The notes below the pieces were generated by a model. It worked only from the letters and a program-made list of their open reading frames with translations, was not told the origin of the DNA and did not search any database. Shown here in pieces: positions 42,411-51,384 of a DNA stretch of 64,000 nucleotides (position 1 is its first letter; each line of letters starts with the position of its first letter). The translations under genes were made by a program, and so were the position numbers. The DNA is from Paraburkholderia sp. PGU19 (GTDB lineage Bacteria > Pseudomonadota > Gammaproteobacteria > Burkholderiales > Burkholderiaceae): contig NZ_AP023183.1 of assembly GCF_013426915.1 (NCBI RefSeq), forward strand, positions 744,001-808,000, given 5' to 3'.

Positions 42411-43265
42411 GGTGAGATGTCAAAACAAAAAGACTCACCATGAAACGGGGCGTTCCAACAATTTTCATCACCCACCATCAGTACGTGTGCATTCAACAAA
42501 TCTACTCACCTTCCCGCTGCTGGCGGTCGTGCTGATGGGCGGTTGTATGTTTTTCAAAGTCTTTTAAAAACGAAAACCAACGAACCAACAACAGAGAAAC
42601 CACAATCCATGTAAAAACAATGGGTTAGTTGCTTGTAGGTGAGCTGTTTTGTGCCTGAGGTGAGGACTTTTGTAGGCCGAAGGTGAGTAGAAATCCTTGG
42701 CTAGCGTGAGAAGTTTACCAGCGCCGGGTGAGTGATACTGTGGGCGCGGAGTGACGGTGAGCATTTTTGTTGAATGTTGCTTCCCTTCGCGGAGACCGTG
42801 ATCTGGCGGGGTTCTCCGCCGAAAATAGCTCGTAATGGGTGAGTTGTTTTGTTGGAGGATGGTGAGTGCTTTTGTGGCGCGGCGTACTTGAGAGTGCTCG
42901 ATTTATCGGCATGATCAGCACCAAGTCCCGCCGGACGGCCGTTTGCGGCGAGGGCATCTGTGGATAAGGCGATAGCGGGTTGATGATGGTGATTAATTTT
43001 GTAGGCAAGTGCAGTCGTCCCCTGCAGTCAACGCCAGTGTAACGCTTACTTTATGAGCTGCCGGAAGACTTCCGGCCAGGCTGCGGAGAACTCTCTGGGG
43101 CAAAAAGTGCCCGTTGCGCGCCGAGGCGATGTCCCGCGATGTGATGGTGAGAGGAATTGTTGAAAGACCCAGACTGGGCACGTCAACTGGCAGATTTCAA
43201 CAATTCTTCTCACCCACCTTCACCGCCCTGCTTCGACGTATTTTCAACAATTTCCCTCACCATCA
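42411..43265. repeat. Iteron-type replication origin
   Basis: At least fourteen GGTGAG cores in both orientations, for example 42411, 42434 (inverted), 42505 (inverted), 42638, 42659, 42682, 42727, 42756, two near 42838-42866, a GGTGAT variant at 42988, then 43146, 43209 (inverted) and 43256 (inverted). The fuller unit is GGTGAG, 3-5 nt, then TTTTGT, often with GG after it. The outer copies carry TTTCAACAAT instead. The 850-bp stretch has no gene and lies between repA and parA; a DnaA box is embedded at 42959. Confidence 0.8.
42959..42967 (-). promoter_or_regulatory. DnaA box
   Basis: TGTGGATAA, the complement of the consensus TTATCCACA, inside the iteron region. Confidence 0.7.
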
Positions 43266-43451
43266 AGTTTTCGGAATGCTTTCGCACGAGCCGGCAGTTC
43301 TGGCCCTTTCGTCGTGCTGTTCGATCTTTTTTCGTTGTTTTCCAGCGAGTTAGGCCGAGAATTTAAGAAACTAGCTAATGCGAGAGCGATTTTTTTAAAG
43401 TTTTCGAGTATTCTACGCTTCGTCCCGATTTCCGGTGAAAGTGTAAAAACT

Positions 43452-44657
43452 ATGTCTAAAGCCGAATTTCCCGCGATCACACGCAAAGTTCCTCTCGCGA
43501 AAATCGCTAAATTTGCGAAAAAACTGGACGGATTGACAGTCGAGTTGCGCGAGCAGATTCTCACGCCGAGGCCGCGAAAGGCACCGCCACACTTTACGAC
43601 TGCCGAAGTAGCAGATCTGTGCGGGCTCGACCGAACCAAGCTTCACTACCAAGCAACGCGGGAAGGAAGCACGTTGCCGCCGGGCGTTGCGCACGGCACG
43701 GGCCGTAGCCGCCTGTTCACCTTGGCCGAGGCGCGCACCTATGTACAACAGTTGTCGGAAATCTATCAGTCGCCGCTCGTGACCGGTCGCGAGGCCGACG
43801 GCAAGATTGTTCTAGTTGCCAACTTCAAGGGTGGGTCGACGAAGACTACGACGACGATGTGCATCTCTCAAGGGTTGTCGTTGCGCGGACGGAAAGTGCT
43901 CGTGGTTGACCTGGACCCGCAGGCCTCCCTGTCAGAACTATGCGGACTCTATGCCGAGAACGAGGTCGACGAGGATTCGACCGTTCTGCCTTTTATTTAT
44001 AACGAGGAGATGGAGGGTGGACTGGAGTCTGCCATCAAGGAAACTTATTGGGACGGCCTGGATGTTATTCCCGCACATCCATCGCTGTTCAGTGCTGAGT
44101 TCTTCATCCCCTCGATGCTGAAGACTCGCCCGAGCTATCAGTTTTGGGCAATCCTTCGGAAAGGCTTGGAGCCGCTGCGCAAGAAGTACGACTATATCAT
44201 TCTGGACACAGCTCCCTCCCTCTCCTACCTCACATTGAACGCGTTGATGGCTGCTGATTCGATGGTGATGCCCTTGGTGCCGGAGAGCCTGGACTTCATC
44301 AGCTCGGTATCGTTCTGGGGGCTGTTTTCGGATATTGCCGCGAACTTCATGGAGAAGGAGTCAGACAAGGTCTACGATTTCATCTCCGTGATTCTGTCGA
44401 AGGTGGATACAAGCCCGACGTCGTCAGCACCGATCGTTCGCTCGTGGACGCAACGCGCCTACGAAGACTGGCTGACCACGACCGAGATCCCGGCGAGTTC
44501 GGTGATGAGCAACGGTGCGCTCGCGCTCTCGACAGTGTTTGATCTTAGCAAATCCGACGGGGTCTCAAAGACGGTGCAGCGTGTACGCCAGCCACTGGTT
44601 GAATACTGCAGGTGGATTGACAACATGTATGTCGACGAATGGAGTCTCGCACAATGA
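43452..44657 (+). CDS. parA: ParA partition ATPase, type Ia
   Basis: 401 aa from ATG 43452. The N-terminal 110 residues include a MerR/HTH-like DNA-binding region (FTTAEVADLCGLDRTKLHYQ), the hallmark of type Ia ParA that represses its own promoter. Deviant Walker A is KGGSTKTT (126-133), Walker A' DLDPQASLS (153-161), Walker B YDYIILDTAPSLSY. With ParB and the parS sites downstream, it moves the replicon over the nucleoid. It is coupled to parB by an ATGA overlap. Confidence 0.95.
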   Translation: MSKAEFPAITRKVPLAKIAKFAKKLDGLTVELREQILTPRPRKAPPHFTTAEVADLCGLDRTKLHYQATREGSTLPPGVAHGTGRSRLFTLAEARTYVQQLSEIYQSPLVTGREADGKIVLVANFKGGSTKTTTTMCISQGLSLRGRKVLVVDLDPQASLSELCGLYAENEVDEDSTVLPFIYNEEMEGGLESAIKETYWDGLDVIPAHPSLFSAEFFIPSMLKTRPSYQFWAILRKGLEPLRKKYDYIILDTAPSLSYLTLNALMAADSMVMPLVPESLDFISSVSFWGLFSDIAANFMEKESDKVYDFISVILSKVDTSPTSSAPIVRSWTQRAYEDWLTTTEIPASSVMSNGALALSTVFDLSKSDGVSKTVQRVRQPLVEYCRWIDNMYVDEWSLAQ

Positions 44658-45643
44658 GCAGCATTCGCGACCGTATGGCTCTACAAACTGCCAACCTCCG
44701 GAAGACGTCCTCAATCTCCGACGAGGAGATGGACGCGACCAAGCACGTGGTCGAGAAGCCGAAGACAGGGCCTGGGATGGCAGGCGCCTTGGCAGCCGCA
44801 CAACTCAAAATTCAAGAGTTGGAAGCGAGTGGCGGCCAGGCAACGATTCCGGTTGCAGAGGTTGTGCCGAATCCGTGGCAACCGCGGCGGATTTTTGTCG
44901 AGGCCGAGCTTTCGGATCTTGCCGAGTCTATTCGCGAAAAGGGGTTGGTTCAGCCGGTGGCGGTGCGGCGCGTTGATTCTGGCTACCAGCTGGTCGCTGG
45001 TGAGCGGCGGTTGCGCGCGCACAAAATCTTGGGCATGGAGCAAATCAAGGCCGTAATAGTCGAGTGCTCCGATGAGGATATGGTTGTTCTCGCGTTGGTA
45101 GAGAACATCGGGCGGTCCAACCTAACCGACTATGAGATCGCGATTTCGCTTCGTCGTGCGGAAGCAGAGTTTCCGAATCGAAAGCGGCTTGCTGAGTCCC
45201 TCGGTATGTCGCGCACCGGGCTGTATCAATTTTTGGCGTTCGACAAGCTGCCCGATTTCATCAAGGAGCAATTGGACTTGCAGCCCGCGTTGCTTGGGTG
45301 CAACGCTGCAGAAGAAGTTGTGTCGGCTATCAAAAAGCATGGCGCTGCCGGTTTGGCTGCGGCAAAGGACTTGTGGTCGGATGTTGTCAAAGGAGAAATT
45401 CTTCAGGGCCGATATGCTGCCGCAATCGTAGCGCAGGCCACCCGTCAGGGTTCACGAGCGGAGGCCCGTGAGCGGAGCATCGCGAAGTTCTTTTCGGGCA
45501 AGGAACAGGCCGGTAGCATTACCAAGGACGTGAACTCGTTCACCGTAAAAATCAAGACCGGGTCGCTTAGCGAAGCTCAAGAGACTCGAATCCGGCAACT
45601 TATCAGTGAGCTGTACCGGGAAGAACCAAGCGCGCAGCAGTAA
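44654..45643 (+). CDS. parB: ParB centromere-binding protein
   Basis: 329 aa from ATG 44654. N-terminal ParB/Srx CTPase domain: NPWQPRRIF (73-81), GERRLRA (116-122, CTP-binding C-motif) and ENIGRSNLTDYE (150-161). HTH at about 178-197 (RLAESLGMSRTGLYQFL). Linker and C-terminal dimerisation domain follow. It would load on the GTGTC palindromes at 46235-46389. A terminator follows 18 bp after the stop, which closes the parAB operon. Confidence 0.95.
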   Translation: MSSIRDRMALQTANLRKTSSISDEEMDATKHVVEKPKTGPGMAGALAAAQLKIQELEASGGQATIPVAEVVPNPWQPRRIFVEAELSDLAESIREKGLVQPVAVRRVDSGYQLVAGERRLRAHKILGMEQIKAVIVECSDEDMVVLALVENIGRSNLTDYEIAISLRRAEAEFPNRKRLAESLGMSRTGLYQFLAFDKLPDFIKEQLDLQPALLGCNAAEEVVSAIKKHGAAGLAAAKDLWSDVVKGEILQGRYAAAIVAQATRQGSRAEARERSIAKFFSGKEQAGSITKDVNSFTVKIKTGSLSEAQETRIRQLISELYREEPSAQQ

Positions 45644-45648
45644 TCGAA

Positions 45649-45660
45649 CTCACCGGTGAG
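45649..45660. repeat. Head-to-head iteron cores
   Basis: CTCACCGGTGAG, a perfect palindrome made of two inverted GGTGAG iteron cores, between parB and its terminator, 2.4 kb from the main iteron cluster. Confidence 0.5.
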
Positions 45661-45661
45661 A

Positions 45662-45686
45662 AGCCCGCAACTTGCGGGTTTTTTTA
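45662..45686 (+). terminator. parAB terminator
   Basis: AGCCCGCAACTTGCGGGTT followed by a T run; stem CCCGCA/TGCGGG. Confidence 0.85.
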
Positions 45687-46234
45687 CGAGTGTGCCGAGC
45701 GTGCACACCAGCTTGGGGGTGAAAGTGGCCTATCAAGCCGGGTGGTGGTAAAGGAAGCGAAACGCAAGAGGGTCGTCGTGAGGCGAGGTCTGGAGGAAGC
45801 GTGTAGCAAAGCCACGACTTCACGAACAGAAACCAGATATGAGGCCTACCAGGCCGGACGAGCAAGCACGTGATTGCGAAGTCCATGACCCTCAAGGGTC
45901 TGGGTGGTAGATCTGGCGGGTGTGTGGTGAAGGCGCTGTGCTTACCTTCAGGAGGCTTGCCCGGTGTCCTAGAATCAGGACTGAGCAGCTCGCAAGGGTT
46001 GTTGATCGTCGTGCAGGAGTCAGCAGAAGGCATAGTAGGGCGGTGGTTATGCCTGAAGGCCTGAACCGAAAGGAGCGGCGAGTAAGCCGGAGAACTCGGC
46101 ATGGGAGCGCAGCAGAAAACGCATCGCCGTTTGAGCGTAGCAATATGAACACGACAGCGTCCTGAGAAGCCTTTAGCGTGCCGGCGAGGCTTTGACACGC
46201 CCAACCTCCAGACAGCGCCATGCCCACGTCGCGG
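45687..46234. other. Gene-free stretch between parB terminator and parS candidates
   Basis: About 550 bp. Frames on either strand are shadows without ribosome binding sites. It may belong to the centromere region; no repeat was spotted apart from the sites listed next. Confidence 0.35.
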
Positions 46235-46389
46235 GTGTCAGTAGTACCGACACTCCGGACCTTCTTGCGGTCTGACCCGCATCACACGCCTCGCGGGGGC
46301 ATCGAGGTGTCAGTATTACTGACACGCCTCCTGATATCCGCTGAACGGGAGGTCGCCAGAGTGTCAGTAGTACCGACACTCTGGCGACC
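46235..46389. repeat. parS candidate: three 19-bp palindromes
   Basis: GTGTCAGTAGTACCGACAC at 46235-46253, GTGTCAGTATTACTGACAC at 46307-46325 (a perfect palindrome about its centre) and GTGTCAGTAGTACCGACAC at 46361-46379. The third is embedded in a 39-bp palindrome (46351-46389), with outer arms GGTCGCCAGA and TCTGGCGACC. Clustered identical palindromes about 0.6 kb downstream of parB fit a parS centromere. The sequence differs from the chromosomal parS consensus I know for the group. Confidence 0.7.
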
Positions 46390-46826
46390 CATGTGCTCAT
46401 GAGGTCTGCAGGTCAGGCGTCGCCTGAACGAGAACAGGCTGAAACAAGGGGCCTGACTGTTTGGGAGAGACATTCAGTCTAATGGACGATGCGACGGAAG
46501 AACCGCCGAGCAGATCGAACGCCAGTGTCAATGGCCTCCAGTAATCCCGCCATCCTGGTGCAGTGCTGTCCGTCACTGGCTGCCATAGTGGGAACCTCAC
46601 TGCCCTTGCCGATACGCGTCTCCGCGGCGGCACGCAGGCCGGCGCGGCATCCGGCGCTGATTCGCCCATGCAACGCGGCGGCAGCTGCCTGCTGTCGTGA
46701 AAACCTAGCCGGAGAAGGCGATGTGCGCCGTTTGCCGCCCGTCGTGCGAGGGGAGTTGTCCGTCGATAGCAATCTGATTTGGGCGAGACGGTTGCGCGCA
46801 GCCTGCGGTCCGGCCGGTCGAGATGC
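46390..46826. other. Unassigned stretch between parS and decayed parDE
   Basis: A leftward frame through 46479-46949 has an Arg/Ala-rich product ending ARRFFRRIVH, but it overlaps the parD relic antisense and lacks a clear start. Probably not a gene, or a degraded one. Confidence 0.25.
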
Positions 46827-46982
46827 GCCGAGCGTAACACTTCCGTTTCCCTCGGCGAGCATTTTGCAGACTTGGTCGTAGGTCCGCTCAGGCCTATAGG
46901 CTCCGCAAGTGATGTCATGCGCGCCGGGCTGCGCCCGCTCGAAACGCACGAGACACAGGTGCGGGCGCTGCAGAAGCGTTGA
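46827..46982 (+). pseudogene. parD antitoxin relic
   Basis: Reads AERNTSVSLGEHFADLVVGP and SASDVMRAGLRPLETHETQV, clearly related to the intact ParD at 49038 (KNTSVSLGDHFAEFV, TASDVVRAGLRLLEEQEAKL). The start codon is gone, the segment between the two motifs has diverged (GPLRPIG), and the frame stops early after RALQKR. The matching toxin relic follows 84 bp later. Confidence 0.7.
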
Positions 46983-47066
46983 AGGTCGACGAGGTGTCGG
47001 AGATCCGATGCCGTTTCATGGCGAGGCGTTCCTTGTGCGCATGCGTGCCCCCGCACGGCGGTCCCG

Positions 47067-47258
47067 ATGGCCGTTAGGGTGCGACAGCTGGCCGAGTCCG
47101 ATCTCGAGGACTTCTGGCGCTACACGGCTACGCATTGGCCTCCCGGGCAGACCGACCGCTATCACAGCGACTTGATCGCAACTAGAACACGAGGGGCCGC
47201 ATATCGAGGAGGCCGGCCCTACCTGCCTTCTAGTGCGGCAGGATTCTCCGTGTTTTAG
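47067..47258 (+). pseudogene. parE toxin relic
   Basis: From ATG 47067: VRQLAESDLEDFWRYTATHW and QTDRYHSDL match the N-terminal third of ParE (SPAAELDLDDIWDYSAENWG, then QAERYIRMI in the intact copy). After about 35 residues the frame loses similarity and ends in SAAGFSVF. The C-terminal part of the toxin is missing, so it is inactive. Together with 46827-46982 this is a dead parDE module. Confidence 0.6.
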
Positions 47259-47949
47259 CGTGAGAAGACGGACACCACGCTAGGCGTGATCTAGGTCGCG
47301 CACCAGCGTATGGACGTCCGGCATCACCTCAGATCCGAATCACGGCGGGCGCAGGGCAGAATCGTCCTTGTTAATGCGGAGATTTCCACGGGGAAACCTG
47401 AAGAAAACCATTCCGACCTCCGTGTTGATCGCCGTGCTCGGCATCCACGGCCGCGATGAAGACGATCGTGGTCACGCTGCCTGATGCAAAGACGGAGCGC
47501 GACCGCGGCTACCAGGAGCGGATCGTGTTCTTCGGGGCGCCGCGCACGTCCGGCGGCTTCATTTACAACATCCGGATCTTGGCGACGATCTGATGGAGCG
47601 CCCGGCGGCGGACGCGACAGGCGAGCTGCAACTGCTCGAGGTCGGGGTTGGGGACGGACGCGACGCATTCCGCGCGCATCGACGACGTAGACCTGTTCGT
47701 GATGCTGGGCGTGCCCACGCGCAGCGCTTGGTCCCGCTGAGCGTACCCAGGAGGGCCTTGGTGCGGGTACGAGCATCGTGGTGACTACCCGGAGGAGGTG
47801 ATCGTCCGGCGTGAAGAAGGACACATGATCATCAAGGCGATTTTTCCCGCCGGCAGCACGGTGTGGGGCGGACGGTCGGAAGGATAATTGGTTGATGACT
47901 GATGCTTGATGCTTGATGCGATCTGGGTTACCCTGATAGAGACAATCGG
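47259..47949. other. Unassigned stretch with short conserved-looking frames
   Basis: A short frame near 47456 (MKTIVVTLPDAKTERDRGYQ, continuing to NIRILATI) and one at 47825 (MIIKAIFPAGSTVWGGRSEG) look protein-like but have no family that I recognise. Probably remains of displaced genes. The sequence GATGCTT is repeated in tandem near 47900. Confidence 0.3.
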
Positions 47950-47967
47950 ATGTCTATGGAAGCCCCC

Positions 47968-48198
47968 ATGCGAACCACCCTCGATATCGACGACGACGTA
48001 CTCGCCCTCGCACGCGCGCGTGCCGACCGCGAGCACGTGTCGATCGGCCGCATCATCTCGCAACTCGCGCGCGCAGCGCTGCAGCGTCCCGCAGTCGCTC
48101 CGGCCACGCGCAACGGCTTGCCGGTGCTGCCGAACGCGCGCACCGCGCGCACGGTCACGCCCGAAGTCGTCAACCAGCTGCGCGACGAGGCGCCCTGA
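47968..48198 (+). CDS. vapB: VapB-type antitoxin
   Basis: 76 aa from ATG 47968, with GGAAG eight nt upstream; ATG 47950 is an unlikely alternative. The N-terminus MRTTLDIDDDVLALARARAD is the ribbon-helix-helix signature of antitoxins paired with PIN toxins in Burkholderia; the C-terminus (TVTPEVVNQLRDEAP) is the toxin-neutralising tail. Its stop overlaps the toxin ATG as TGATG. As in other vapBC pairs, the antitoxin should repress the operon by binding DNA. Confidence 0.85.
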   Translation: MRTTLDIDDDVLALARARADREHVSIGRIISQLARAALQRPAVAPATRNGLPVLPNARTARTVTPEVVNQLRDEAP

Positions 48199-48629
48199 TG
48201 ACGTATCTGCTTGACGTCAACGTACTGATTGCGCTGCTCGACGCGGGCCACGTACAGCACGAGGCCGCGCACGAATGGTTCGGCCGGGCAGGGCACGCCG
48301 CTTGGGCGACCTGCCCGCTGACAGAAAACGGCGTGCTGCGCATCATCGGCAATCCGCGCTACCCGAACACGCTGGAGACGCCGGCCGCGGTCGCGCCGCT
48401 CGTCGCGCAGCTTCGAGCACATCCTGGCCACACCTTCTGGTCTGACGACCTGAGCATGCTCGATCCGGAGCACGTTGACCTGAGCCGCGTCCTCGCGACC
48501 GACCAGGTGACCGACACGTACCTGCTCGCCCTCGCGCGCCGCCATGGAGGGGCGCTGGCCACCTTCGACCGCCGGCTGGTCGCCGATGCGGTGCCCGACG
48601 GTGCGCGCCACCTCGAAGTCATTGGTTAA
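48198..48629 (+). CDS. vapC: VapC-type PIN-domain toxin
   Basis: 143 aa. PIN nuclease residues are present: D6 (YLLDVNVLIAL), E43 (LTENGVLRII), D102 and D106 (TDQVTDTYLLALA), D124 (ATFDRR). PIN toxins cleave RNA. The length and the motif spacing fit the TA subfamily with an MRTTLDI-type antitoxin. All acidic residues are intact, so it should be active. On a plasmid it acts as an addiction module. Confidence 0.9.
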   Translation: MTYLLDVNVLIALLDAGHVQHEAAHEWFGRAGHAAWATCPLTENGVLRIIGNPRYPNTLETPAAVAPLVAQLRAHPGHTFWSDDLSMLDPEHVDLSRVLATDQVTDTYLLALARRHGGALATFDRRLVADAVPDGARHLEVIG

Positions 48630-48641
48630 GGGAGCATTATC

Positions 48642-48705
48642 GGGCCGTAATGTCAAACGGCCCCGCACCCAGCCTGTTTCGACATTATGGGCCGTAATGT
48701 CAAAC
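48642..48705. repeat. Direct repeat GGGCCGTAATGTCAAAC
   Basis: Two exact 17-bp copies (48642-48658 and 48689-48705); the second also forms an inverted pair GACATTA/TAATGTC. Position right after vapC suggests the end of an inserted element. The stretch 48706-49037 contains no gene. Confidence 0.45.
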
Positions 48706-49037
48706 CGTCGGCGGGGCCACCGGTTCGTGCGTGAAACATCCCGCGTAAAACATTAGCACCGATAAATCATTGATTTAGCGCCATTTATTCGAGTGGTTTG
48801 TCGGATGTTTCACGGAAATTAAAGGGCACGGGCCTGCCGGCGCAACACCGGTGCATGTTGCAGCGCCGAATACACCAACATTTGCGAAAGCGTAGTGATT
48901 GTTACGTTATTTGTAACTTAGCCCCATCGTGGTGGGGAAGCGAAATCATCTTCGTGTACGTCGCGTGAAGGCGTTTTCGCGGCGGGCAGGCGGTTACCAA
49001 GAGTTGGTATAATAGACGCAGAAACCACGGGAGCCAC

Positions 49038-49283
49038 ATGATGGGCAAGAATACCTCCGTTTCGCTCGGCGACCACTTTGCCGAATTTGTCGAAGACCGC
49101 GTGCGGGCCGGGCGCTACAACACGGCGAGCGACGTGGTTCGGGCCGGCCTGCGCTTGCTGGAGGAACAGGAAGCAAAACTCGATGCCCTGCGCGTCGAAC
49201 TGGAGAAGGGCGAGCGTTCGGGTCCGTCCAGGCCGTTTGACTTCGATGCGTTTCTCGCACGCAAGAGGCAGTCCGCGACGTGA
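49038..49283 (+). CDS. parD: ParD-type antitoxin
   Basis: 81 aa (ATG 49038 or 49041; GGGAG precedes). KNTSVSLGDHFAEFVEDRVR and TASDVVRAGLRLLEEQEAKL form the ribbon-helix-helix of ParD; the tail FDFDAFLARKR binds the toxin. The stop overlaps the GTG start of parE. The intact partner of the relic at 46827. Confidence 0.9.
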   Translation: MMGKNTSVSLGDHFAEFVEDRVRAGRYNTASDVVRAGLRLLEEQEAKLDALRVELEKGERSGPSRPFDFDAFLARKRQSAT

Positions 49284-49579
49284 AGCAGTTTGTTCTTTCG
49301 CCGGCGGCCGAACTGGATCTCGATGATATCTGGGACTATTCGGCAGAGAACTGGGGGATCCGACAGGCAGAGCGCTATATCCGCATGATTCAGGACACGA
49401 TCATTGGATTGACTGACGGCACACAGCCGAGTCAGGCCGCCTCCCGCGTTCGACCGGGTTACCGCAGCGTGCTGGTCGGCACGCACATTCTGTTTTTCAA
49501 GGAGACCGATAGCCTGGTCGACGTCATCCGGATTCTGCACCAGCGGATGGATCCCTCTGAGCACCTGAGCGAGCACTAG
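49280..49579 (+). CDS. parE: ParE-type toxin
   Basis: 99 aa from GTG 49280, overlapping the parD stop. VLSPAAELDLDDIWDYSAEN and the strand pattern RPGYRSVLVGTHILFFKETD, VDVIRILHQRMD are the RelE/ParE fold; ParE toxins of this branch poison DNA gyrase. No lesion is seen. Codon GTG keeps toxin output low relative to ParD. The 49580-49806 stretch after it holds no gene. Confidence 0.9.
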   Translation: MKQFVLSPAAELDLDDIWDYSAENWGIRQAERYIRMIQDTIIGLTDGTQPSQAASRVRPGYRSVLVGTHILFFKETDSLVDVIRILHQRMDPSEHLSEH

Positions 49580-49806
49580 CTTCTTTTTCTTCCACTCGGC
49601 CCGCCGGGAAGACCAGAGCAACACATGATTGTCGTCGCGTCCTCCAAGCTGGACCGATGTGACGCAGATGAACGCGACAACGCGAGACCGGATTGCGCGC
49701 GCACTGGCTCGTAAAAAAAGCCCGCTCGATAAGCGCGCTTGTGCGCATTGATTGGGCGCACTGTGTCTTGCAGCTTCCTGAACGGACCCGACTCTCAGGC
49801 GTAGAC

Positions 49807-51384
49807 GAGAGTGTGCAGAAGTTGGGGAGGCTCCAAAGGGGGCCGTTCGGTGGCGGCGCCAGTTTCACTTCAGGTAGGCTTACCAGTCTCGCAACGGTGG
49901 GAGCTAGCCATGCGGTTGATCATCGAAGCAAGGTTGGTCGACGGAGACAGTGACACAGTCGAGGAGGGCGACGGAGTTCTGGCCGTCGTTGAGCGCCCTG
50001 ATTGCAGTATTGCTGAACTGGGCTTGTCTCTCGCGGAAGGGCGTTCGCTGCTGGCGAAGGTGCAGATCGAACTTGTTTCGAAACAGGTGCGGCGATGGCT
50101 CGCAGGCCAGACTCATTGTGAGAGCTGCGGTGCGGCCTTGAGGCATAAAGACAGTCGCTCGACCGTGCTGCGCACCGTCTACGGCAAAGTGACGCTGAAG
50201 AGTCCGCGGCTGTGGTCTTGCGCGTGCCAAGAGACTGCGCAGACGAAGCAGCGTGTGATCCACCCCTTGTCGAAGGCGCTGGCCAGGCGCGTCACCCCGG
50301 AGCTGGAATATCTGCAGGCGAAGTGGGCAGCTCATTTGCCCTACCGGCAGGCGACGAATATGCTCAAGGAAGTGCTACCGCTGGACAACGGCATCTCGTC
50401 GAGTGGCATCCGAGATCGGATTCTTGACCTTGGAAAACAGCTCGACGCTGAAATCGAGCGTGACATTGCGCAGCTGCCCCAGTCTGCCGCAGACGGACAG
50501 GTTCGCGAGTGCAGTCATGTCGCCGCCGTGAGCGTCGACTCGGCGTGGCTGCGCAATTGCGACCCCGGGGCAGACCCGGGCCGTCACGTGAACATCGTCG
50601 CGGGACGGGCGACGTTCACCGACGGTCCCCAAAACTGTATGCCTATGTGCACAAGGAAGTGACCTCGGCCGCAGCGCGACTCGATCAGTTCCTCAGCAGG
50701 AACGGTGTGGCGAGCGATGAACGCGTGACTGTAATCAGCGACGACGCCTCTGAGTTCGGGAAGACCGTTGAGGGAAGTCAGCTGGCGCGCGGCCGGATCC
50801 TCGACTGGTTTCATATCGCGATGAAGTTCAGGGCGGCGGAGCGTTCCGTATTCGGCAGCAAGATGATCGACTCGATGGAACGCGAATCGGTGGAGACCGA
50901 GATCATCCACGCCAAATGGCTGGTCTGGCATGGAAAGGGCCGCAAGGCGTTGGAGCGGATCAAGGCACTGGACAGTCAGCTCCTCGCAAGGCAGGGATAC
51001 GAATTCAATACATTGTGGTGGAATCTGAACACTGTCTCCAATTACCTGGAGAAGAACGCGGGCACGTTGGTCAACTACGGCGCCCGATATCGCAAGGGCC
51101 TGCCGATCAGCAGCAGCATCGCCGAGTCCGCGGTGAACCAGGTCGTCAGCTGCCGTATGGCCAAGAAGCGACAGATGCGCTCGACAGACGAAGGGGCACA
51201 TTGCATGGCACAGGTCAGGGTTGCGGTGTTAAACGGGGAATTCTCACCCCGTCGCATCTCGACATTCAAGACTGCCGACAGCGGTTACGGCAAATGCACC
51301 GGGCCAATGGACGCGACAGACCGAGCAGTCATGCAGTAAGTTCTGAAATCCTAACGAATCTCTCCCCAACTTTTGCACGCTCTC
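49807..51384 (+). mobile_element. ISKra4-like insertion sequence
   Basis: About 1.58 kb. Inverted ends of 23 bp with two mismatches: GAGAGTGTGCAGAAGTTGGG at 49807 and GAGAGCGTGCAAAAGTTGGG inverted at 51384. Contains one transposase in two frames. No target duplication is visible. Confidence 0.75.
49910..51339 (+). pseudogene. ISKra4-like transposase, split by one frameshift
   Basis: The first frame from ATG 49910 (MRLIIEARLVDGDSD) holds a zinc knuckle (CESCGAALRHKDS) and LYAYV-preceding core (VSVDSAWLRNCDPG). The second frame, entered near 50630, continues KLYAYVHKEVTSAAARLDQF, ISDDASEFGKTVEG, DWFHIAMKFRAAE and SSIAESAVNQVVSCRM, giving the DDE residues. The switch point reads TCCCCAAAAC, where a one-base slip restores a single protein. 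It could be a mutation or programmed frameshifting. The IS is otherwise intact. Confidence 0.8.

Noticed and set aside
42540..43020. Regular GGTGAG spacing considered as a CRISPR-like array
   Set aside because: Repeats are short, unevenly spaced and in both orientations, and they lie between repA and parA; iterons explain them.
46479..47056. Leftward frames of 156 and 219 codons
   Set aside because: They overlap each other and run antisense through the parD relic; Arg/Ala-rich without domain.
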